Shown: positions 7,072 to 11,202 of the stretch, piece by piece
How the letters are laid out: each line of letters starts with the position of its first letter
Position numbering within the stretch: position 1 is the stretch's first letter
Assembly: GCA_023391015.1 (NCBI GenBank)
Contig: JAEWBT010000048.1
Span: 1 to 11,202, forward strand
DNA length: 11,202 nucleotides
Source: Bacteroidota bacterium
Lineage (GTDB): Bacteria; Bacteroidota; Bacteroidia; Chitinophagales; Chitinophagaceae
Direction of reading: 5' to 3'
Position numbers and translations under genes: made by a program
Notes under the pieces: generated by a model
Seen by the model: only the letters and a program-made list of their open reading frames with translations
Told to the model about the DNA's origin: nothing
Databases searched by the model: none

Positions 7072-7993
7072 GAAGTTGAATGCGCGGCGAATTTACTGTC
7101 TTTTCATTACGTGTCTCTTGCCTGTGGTTTTCAATAAAGTGCTTTGCCATTTCCGGAAATGCGGGATTTTTCCCTTTATTCTTTGTCTGTTGCTGGCTCC
7201 CGGCCTTTCCTTTGCCCAAAAACGGCGTATTACGACCATTGTTTTGGATGCAGGTCATGGCGGTAAAGACGCGGGCGCGCCCGGCACTTTTACCAGCGAA
7301 AAAAACCTGACGCTCGGCATTACCCTGCGCCTGGGCAAGATGATTGAAGATTCTCTGCGCGGCGTAAAAGTGGTTTATACCCGCACCACAGATGTGTTTC
7401 CTTCGCTGCGGGAGCGCCATCAGATTGCCAATCAGGCAGACGCGGATTTATTTTTGTCGATTCACATCAACGCCACGGCGGGCCGCACCGAGCGCGTGCA
7501 GTCGGGCACCCGCACCATCGGGAAGGGCAAGAAAAAGAAAACTGTTCCGGTGTATCGCACCATTCACCACCGCGCTACCGAGACCAGTGGCACCGAGACG
7601 TATGTGTTGGGACTGCATCGCTCCGACCAAAAAGCGGGGGCCATTGGCGAATACAGCGACAATGTAACCGAAGAGCCAGGCATTATGGATCCGTCCGACC
7701 CGCAAACGGCCATTATTATTGCGCAGTACACCGAAGCTTTTCTGGGGCGGAGTGTGAGCCTGGGCACCAAGATTGAGAATGCATTTGTTGCTTCCGGACG
7801 GCGTAGCTTTGGCGTAAAGCAAAAAGGACTGGAGGTTTTAGCCGGTTCCGCCATGCCCGGTGTGTTGGTAGAATGTGGGTTTATCAACAATCCAAGCGAG
7901 GAAATCTACATGGCGTCGGAGGAAGGCCAACGGGAAATTGCACACGCTATTTTCCGCGGAATCCGGGAGTATAAAGCCGAAACAGACCGCTAA
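7070..7993 (+). CDS. N-acetylmuramoyl-L-alanine amidase (Amidase_3)
   Basis: A periplasmic zinc enzyme that cuts the bond between muramic acid and the stem peptide of peptidoglycan, for example during cell separation. Visible motifs are the zinc ligands H63 (LDAGHGGKDAGAPG), E77 (SEKNLT) and H132 (LSIHINA), and the catalytic glutamate E268 (LVECGFINN). Between H132 and E268 is a long insert (about 138-215) with a GKGKKKK basic patch, comparable in place to inserts that regulate AmiB/AmiC-type enzymes. From the ATG at 7070 it has 307 residues and an odd N-terminus with two hydrophobic stretches. A GTG at 7139 (V24) would give a normal signal peptide (hydrophobic core about 33-42, cleavage near SFAQ, 47-50) and leave a 67-bp spacer from lptD, so it may be the true start. 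No SPOR, LysM or other wall-binding domain is seen. The pairing with lptD suggests an envelope-biogenesis locus. Confidence 0.92.
   Translation: MKLNARRIYCLFITCLLPVVFNKVLCHFRKCGIFPFILCLLLAPGLSFAQKRRITTIVLDAGHGGKDAGAPGTFTSEKNLTLGITLRLGKMIEDSLRGVKVVYTRTTDVFPSLRERHQIANQADADLFLSIHINATAGRTERVQSGTRTIGKGKKKKTVPVYRTIHHRATETSGTETYVLGLHRSDQKAGAIGEYSDNVTEEPGIMDPSDPQTAIIIAQYTEAFLGRSVSLGTKIENAFVASGRRSFGVKQKGLEVLAGSAMPGVLVECGFINNPSEEIYMASEEGQREIAHAIFRGIREYKAETDR
7148..7161. repeat. 14-bp palindrome containing TTTCCGGAAA
   Basis: CATTTCCGGAAATG lies in the doubtful N-terminal part of the amidase frame, 7 bp after the alternative GTG start. Unlike the other coding copies it is read as TTC-CGG-AAA (F-R-K). 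Confidence 0.85.
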
Positions 7994-8028
7994 AACACGC
8001 AGTATAATTTTTTCTTTTTAACGCACGG

Positions 8029-8059
8029 TTGCTTTTTTAGGGATAGCCTGCTATCTTTA
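8029..8059 (+). promoter_or_regulatory. Candidate promoter of the EGF-domain lipoprotein
   Basis: TTG (8029-8031), a 20-bp spacer and TATCTTTA (8052-8059) fit the Bacteroidota -33/-7 pattern with one mismatch in TAnnTTTG. The predicted 5' UTR is about 20 nt. The -7 box overlaps an inverted repeat GATAGC-CT-GCTATC (8042-8055), which could be an operator or just a small hairpin. Confidence 0.45.
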
Positions 8060-8084
8060 AGCCCTGTTAAACTAAAAGCGCTCG

Positions 8085-8618
8085 ATGAAAGCCCGCTTCC
8101 TGTATTCCTTATTTACCGCTTTCAGTACCCTTACCGTTCTCTCCGGACTCTCTTCCTGCAACCCCGATAAGTGTCAGGCGATCGCCTGCGCACACGGTGG
8201 TATTTGCCAGGACGGCACCTGTCTTTGCGCTGATGGCTATGAGGGTTATCAGTGTGAAACAGAGATGCGGGAGCGTTTCGTGGGTATCTGGACGGTTACT
8301 GAGGATGGCACCATTTCCAACGCTGCACAATACTCGGTTTCCGTCAATCGAGGCAGCCTGCCCCGTGAGATTCTGGTTACCAACTTCTACAACGCTTTTA
8401 CCAAGCCTGTGCGGGCAATGGTCAATTCAGATACCGTAACCATTCCGTTGCAGTATGTAAACCGCTGGCGTGTGCAAGGCCGTGGCCAGATTAAGCGCGA
8501 CCCGTATCGTGGCATTCATGCCTTGGTGGATTTCAACTACATCGTGGAAGACACGCTCAACAAGCTGATCGACAACTTTGGCTACAGCGGCGGCGACCCG
8601 TCTAAGTGGACCAAATAA
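8085..8618 (+). CDS. Lipoprotein with an EGF-like domain
   Basis: A 177-residue lipoprotein of unknown role. The signal peptide ends at LSSC, with C25 the lipidated cysteine. Six further cysteines (C30, C35, C41, C46, C48, C57) have the classic EGF-like spacing, with CLC and a GYEGYQC end, so three disulfides and an extracytoplasmic location are expected. The rest (about 62-177) starts FVGIWTVTEDG and alternates strand-like segments (YSVSVNRG, EILVTNFYN, VRAMVNSDTVTIPLQ), giving a lipocalin-like look, but no family can be assigned with confidence. It stands alone between the amidase (91 bp upstream) and a strong terminator (27 bp downstream), with its own promoter candidate. EGF modules are widespread in Bacteroidota surface lipoproteins, where they may serve in binding; the ligand here is unknown. 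Confidence 0.85.
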   Translation: MKARFLYSLFTAFSTLTVLSGLSSCNPDKCQAIACAHGGICQDGTCLCADGYEGYQCETEMRERFVGIWTVTEDGTISNAAQYSVSVNRGSLPREILVTNFYNAFTKPVRAMVNSDTVTIPLQYVNRWRVQGRGQIKRDPYRGIHALVDFNYIVEDTLNKLIDNFGYSGGDPSKWTK

Positions 8619-8626
8619 AAGTCTTA

Positions 8627-8636
8627 TTTCCGGAAA
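8627..8636. repeat. TTTCCGGAAA palindrome before the terminator
   Basis: A 12-bp perfect palindrome, ATTTCCGGAAAT (8626-8637), 8 bp after the lipoprotein stop and just before the terminator stem. Confidence 0.85.
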
Positions 8637-8644
8637 TTTTGGAT

Positions 8645-8677
8645 AGCCGTCTTTATAACAAAGGCGGCTGTTTTTTT
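8645..8677 (+). terminator. Rho-independent terminator of the EGF lipoprotein gene
   Basis: AGCCGTCTTT (8645-8654) pairs with AAAGGCGGCT (8660-8669) over 10 bp, with one G-T wobble and the loop ATAAC. A run of seven T follows at 8671-8677. It is the clearest intrinsic terminator in the window and implies that the ABC transporter gene has its own promoter. Confidence 0.85.
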
Positions 8678-8697
8678 GCGCTGTTTTGAAAGAAAAA

Positions 8698-8728
8698 TTT
8701 CCGGAAATACCGGAATCCTTTCCGGAAA
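8698..8728. repeat. Pair of TTTCCGGAAA palindromes after the terminator
   Basis: Perfect copies lie at 8698-8707 (12-bp palindrome with flanks) and 8719-8728, 21 bp apart and two helical turns centre to centre. An incomplete ACCGGAAT lies between them. With the copy at 8627 they make three sites in 102 bp around the terminator. Confidence 0.85.
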
Positions 8729-8837
8729 ATCCTTGCCTTCCTCCGGCCTGCAGCTGTCAGGGGTGAAACCTTGCCTGGAAAGGAGAGCGGTGGATTGCTC
8801 CGGAACCTTTTACCTTTCCGGCTGTTTTTCCTTTTTC

Positions 8838-10622
8838 ATGCGCCTGCTGCTTCACTACCTCAGTTTCCATAAGAAATGGATTTTTCTCGCCCTTTTGCTG
8901 GCGTCCATCAACCAGGTCTTCTCGCTTTTCGATCCCCTGATTATGGGGAAATACATTATTGACCCCTTGGCCAAGTCGCCACATTTCGTGGTGGAAAACG
9001 GCGTGAAGCACACCCGCACAGAGGGCGAGTTTATCCGCTCGGCCATCTTTGGGCTTTCCCTGCTGATCGGCACGGCGATGGTGTCGCGGATTGCAAAGGC
9101 GTTTCAGGATTACGTGCTCAACATCGTGATTCAGAAAACCGGTGCGCATCTTTATACCGATGGCCTGCGCCACGCCATGCGTCTGCCTTTTGCCGATTTT
9201 GAAGACCAGCGCAGCGGCGAAACGCTTTCCATTTTGCAAAAAGTGCGCTCCGACTCCGAGCGGTTTATCACTTCCTTTGTCAACATCCTGTTTGCGGCGC
9301 TGGTCGGGATTGTGTTTGTGATTGTGTATGCGGCCACGCTACCAAGCGGCGGCTGGCTGGTGTTATTATATCTGGTGGGCGCGCTCTTGCTTTCCGGACT
9401 GACGAGCGTGCTCAGCCGGCGCATCAAAGCCATCCAGAAAAATATCGTCAAGGAAACCAACGCCCTGAGCGGTGCCACCACCGAAAGTCTGCGCAATATT
9501 GAACTGGTAAAAAGCCTCGGACTGACGCAGCAGGAAATCGCCCGTCTCAACGACAATACCTACAAGATTCTAAGCCTCGAGCTGCGGAAGGTGAAAAGCA
9601 TCCGGGCCATCAGCTTTGTGCAGGGCACGGTGGTCAACTTCCTGCGGCAGTGCATCATCTTCGCCTTGCTGTATTTTATTTTCCATGACCGCATTACGCT
9701 GGGCCAGATGGTAACAATGCAGTTTTATTCTTTCTTCATCTTCGGGCCTTTGCAGGAAATCGGCAACATCATTCTTTCCTATCGCGAAGCCGAGGCCTCG
9801 CTGGAGAACCTGAAAAAGCTATTCGCCACGCCCGTCGAGAAAGCGCCGGTAGCACCCCGCCCATTGGGGCCTATCGAAACGCTGGCTTTCCGGGATGTTC
9901 GTTTCCAACACGGCAGTGCCACGCGCCCGGCCTTGCAAGGCATTTCTTTTAACGTCCATCGCGGCGAAACCATCGCCTTTGTCGGCCCGTCGGGTTCCGG
10001 AAAAACAACGCTCGTGAAGCTGCTCGTGGGTCTTTATCCGCCGGGGGAAGGACAGGTGCTTTTCAACGGCCTGCCGGGAACCGAAATCAACTTGGAAGAG
10101 CTTCGGGCGCAACTAGGATTCGTAACCCAGGATACGCAGCTTTTTTCCGGAACCATCCGCGAAAACCTTTTGTTTGTGAATCCCGAAGCCACCGACGCAG
10201 AGTTGATTGCTGCCCTGGAAGGTGCGGCTTGTCAATCCATTTTGCAACGCGCAGAAGGCGGATTGGAAACCAAAATCGGGGAGGGCGGCCTGAAGCTTTC
10301 CGGCGGAGAGCGGCAGCGACTTTCCATTGCCCGCGCCCTGCTGCGCCATCCGCGCCTTTTGATTTTTGACGAAGCCACTTCCGCGCTGGACTCCATCACC
10401 GAAGAAGCCATTTCGCAAACCATCCGGGCCATCACGGCGCGGCGCGAGCACATCACCGTGATGATTGCCCACCGGCTGAGCACCATCCTGCACGCCGACC
10501 GGATTTATGTGTTGGAAAAAGGCCGGATTATCGAGACCGGTACCCACAGCGAGTTGCTTTCCGAGAAAGGACTCTATTATGCCATGTGGCGGCAGCAAAT
10601 TGGCGAGGCGGAGCCGGCATAG
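8838..10622 (+). CDS. ABC half-transporter (exporter, fused membrane and ATPase domains)
   Basis: A 594-residue inner-membrane ATP-driven exporter that would work as a dimer. The N-terminal half has about six membrane segments (roughly 13-35, 67-85, 143-166, 172-192, 260-281, 291-305). The ATPase domain shows Walker A GPSGSGKTT (383-391), Q-loop Q431, signature LSGGERQR (487-494), Walker B LLIFDE (D511, E512) and H-loop H545, all intact. The ATG at 8838 is chosen because the frame upstream, which could open at a TTG at 8676, lies inside the terminator T-run and two repeat palindromes, and adds 54 residues unlike a transporter N-terminus. TACCTTTC (8811-8818) is a possible -7 element 20 bp before the ATG, but no -33 box fits. 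The layout resembles MsbA and multidrug exporters. Lipid export would suit the nearby lptD, but the substrate is not visible. Confidence 0.93.
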   Translation: MRLLLHYLSFHKKWIFLALLLASINQVFSLFDPLIMGKYIIDPLAKSPHFVVENGVKHTRTEGEFIRSAIFGLSLLIGTAMVSRIAKAFQDYVLNIVIQKTGAHLYTDGLRHAMRLPFADFEDQRSGETLSILQKVRSDSERFITSFVNILFAALVGIVFVIVYAATLPSGGWLVLLYLVGALLLSGLTSVLSRRIKAIQKNIVKETNALSGATTESLRNIELVKSLGLTQQEIARLNDNTYKILSLELRKVKSIRAISFVQGTVVNFLRQCIIFALLYFIFHDRITLGQMVTMQFYSFFIFGPLQEIGNIILSYREAEASLENLKKLFATPVEKAPVAPRPLGPIETLAFRDVRFQHGSATRPALQGISFNVHRGETIAFVGPSGSGKTTLVKLLVGLYPPGEGQVLFNGLPGTEINLEELRAQLGFVTQDTQLFSGTIRENLLFVNPEATDAELIAALEGAACQSILQRAEGGLETKIGEGGLKLSGGERQRLSIARALLRHPRLLIFDEATSALDSITEEAISQTIRAITARREHITVMIAHRLSTILHADRIYVLEKGRIIETGTHSELLSEKGLYYAMWRQQIGEAEPA

Positions 10623-10628
10623 GGCGTC

Positions 10629-10835
10629 TTATTGTTTCAAAGCCCTGCCTTCCAGGAGCCGTCTGTCAGGATAAAGGATAGAGATGCCAGAGATTGCCTT
10701 TGGTATCTCCCTCGATGTGCCGGGTAGCGCCCCGGATAGCGAAGAAAGCGTGCGTTTCAATCCATCAAGGTCGTTTTCAGATGTCATGGTGGCCCCCGGC
10801 CAGCCATCTCTGAACGCGTTTCGATTCAACATCAT
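10629..10835 (-). CDS. Hypothetical 68-residue ORF, doubtful
   Basis: The frame starts at ATG 10835, after a GGAAGG that could act as a ribosome site, and encodes a soluble protein with no signal peptide or known motif. It includes MTSENDLDGLKRTLSSLSG at about 17-35. A plus-strand frame of 62 codons (10684-10872) covers most of the same bases and is equally unconvincing. At most one is real. It would converge on the ABC transporter gene, with its stop 7 bp from that gene's stop. Confidence 0.2.
   Translation of the reverse strand: MMLNRNAFRDGWPGATMTSENDLDGLKRTLSSLSGALPGTSREIPKAISGISILYPDRRLLEGRALKQ
10681..10709. repeat. Hairpin downstream of the ABC transporter gene
   Basis: GAGATGCCA (10681-10689) pairs with TGGTATCTC (10701-10709) over 9 bp, with one G-T wobble and an 11-nt loop. 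There is no T-run after it. It may protect the 3' end of the transporter mRNA. Confidence 0.4.
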
Positions 10836-10908
10836 CCTTCCAATCCCTTTATCTTTCCCTTATTTTTCATAACCAATGCCTTTGGGTTAGGTTTTAAAGG
10901 GACTTAAG

Positions 10909-10938
10909 ACAGATCCTTTGCTATTACGAAAGGTCTGT
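10909..10938. repeat. Ten-base-pair hairpin in the 3' non-coding region
   Basis: ACAGA and CCTTT (10909-10919, with one bulged T) pair with AAAGG and TCTGT (10929-10938) around the 9-nt loop GCTATTACG. The sequence after it is pyrimidine-rich but lacks a clean T-run. Confidence 0.5.
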
Positions 10939-10975
10939 TGGCATTTCTATCTCTTTCCCTACCATTTTTGCTAAC

Positions 10976-11010
10976 CTTTACCGTATTCCCGAAAACCCGG
11001 AACGGTAAAG
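10976..11010. repeat. Hairpin with nested stem near the right edge
   Basis: CTTTACCGT (10976-10984) and ACGGTAAAG (11002-11010) are 9-bp perfect arms. Inside, TTCC and GGAA can add a second stem if two bases bulge out. It is followed by purine-rich sequence, so it is not an intrinsic terminator on the plus strand. Confidence 0.5.
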
Positions 11011-11202
11011 AGACGACCCGGAAGGCGAGAGAGGTGGTCCAAAAGGTAAAGGAGGCGAGCCGGAACGCGTCTTAGATAAGAGGGAAGGCCAATGGTTGAA
11101 GCGGGCAAGACATCAAAACATTCGGGAAAGGCTGTGATGCGGGGGTGGCGGTTCTTTTGTATAAGGGGCCAAACCCACTGGAATTTTCTTTTAGGATTCT
11201 TC

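Larger units (their letters stand above)
10623..11202. other. 580-bp region without a convincing gene
   Basis: After the ABC transporter stop no frame shows a recognisable protein. Two overlapping, opposite short frames (plus 10684-10872, minus 10629-10835) cover the first part. The second part holds two good hairpins and a purine-rich stretch (about 11003-11100) with an imperfect direct repeat: the first copy at 11007-11027 and the second at 11049-11069, 42 bp apart, 17 of 21 bases identical. A minus-strand frame of 77 codons without an ATG runs from the right edge to a TAG at 10973-10971. The region may be the leader of a gene beyond the window, a structured RNA or decayed sequence. Confidence 0.6.

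Noticed and set aside
8676..8837. N-terminal extension of the ABC transporter from a TTG
   Set aside because: The TTG sits in the terminator T-run, and the extra 54 residues are encoded by repeat palindromes and do not look like a transporter N-terminus.
10684..10872. 62-codon plus-strand frame after the ABC transporter
   Set aside because: No domain or signal is seen, and it overlaps an opposite frame of equal quality, so it is not supported as a gene.
10971..11201. 77-codon minus-strand open frame reaching the right edge
   Set aside because: It has no ATG and a Pro/Leu/Arg-rich product that mirrors the purine-rich plus strand. It could be the end of a gene from beyond the window, but nothing in it supports that.

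Overview
The window looks like a chromosomal segment of a Gram-negative Bacteroidota bacterium of moderate GC content. The evidence is the set of envelope proteins (an LptD-type LPS assembly protein ending in Phe, lipoproteins with clear lipoboxes, secreted proteins with FAQ/VQAQ-type cleavage sites), promoter-like TAnnTTTG elements, and the lack of Shine-Dalgarno sequences before most starts. Class or family cannot be fixed from the sequence.

Layout. Positions 1-559 (minus) hold a biotin carboxyl carrier protein whose stop overlaps the start of a second, truncated gene with a signal peptide. Divergent from it, 666-3266 (plus) encodes a lipoprotein M1-family zinc aminopeptidase. An AT-rich gene for a small secreted, barrel-like protein follows at 3309-3851. 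A 526-bp convergent intergenic region (3852-4377) is packed with hairpins and a five-unit 43-bp tandem array. lptD fills 4378-7071 (minus). An N-acetylmuramoyl-L-alanine amidase starts divergently at 7070, and the two start codons share bases. Then come an EGF-domain lipoprotein (8085-8618), a strong intrinsic terminator (8645-8677) and an ABC half-exporter (8838-10622). The last 580 bp hold no convincing gene but several hairpins.

How it fits together. Except for the carboxylase subunit, the recognisable products act on or in the envelope: LPS insertion into the outer membrane, peptidoglycan cleavage, lipid or drug export, and periplasmic or surface peptide hydrolysis. They lie in separate transcription units, so a shared pathway is not shown.

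The most interesting signals are not genes. (1) The palindrome TTTCCGGAAA occurs ten times in 11.2 kb, where about 0.01 would be expected by chance. It sits in genes and between them, in one case as an 18-bp perfect palindrome. (2) At 4026-4240, inverted-repeat cores of the type CTTGCAA-N2-TTGCAAG recur at an exact 43-bp period, close to four helical turns.
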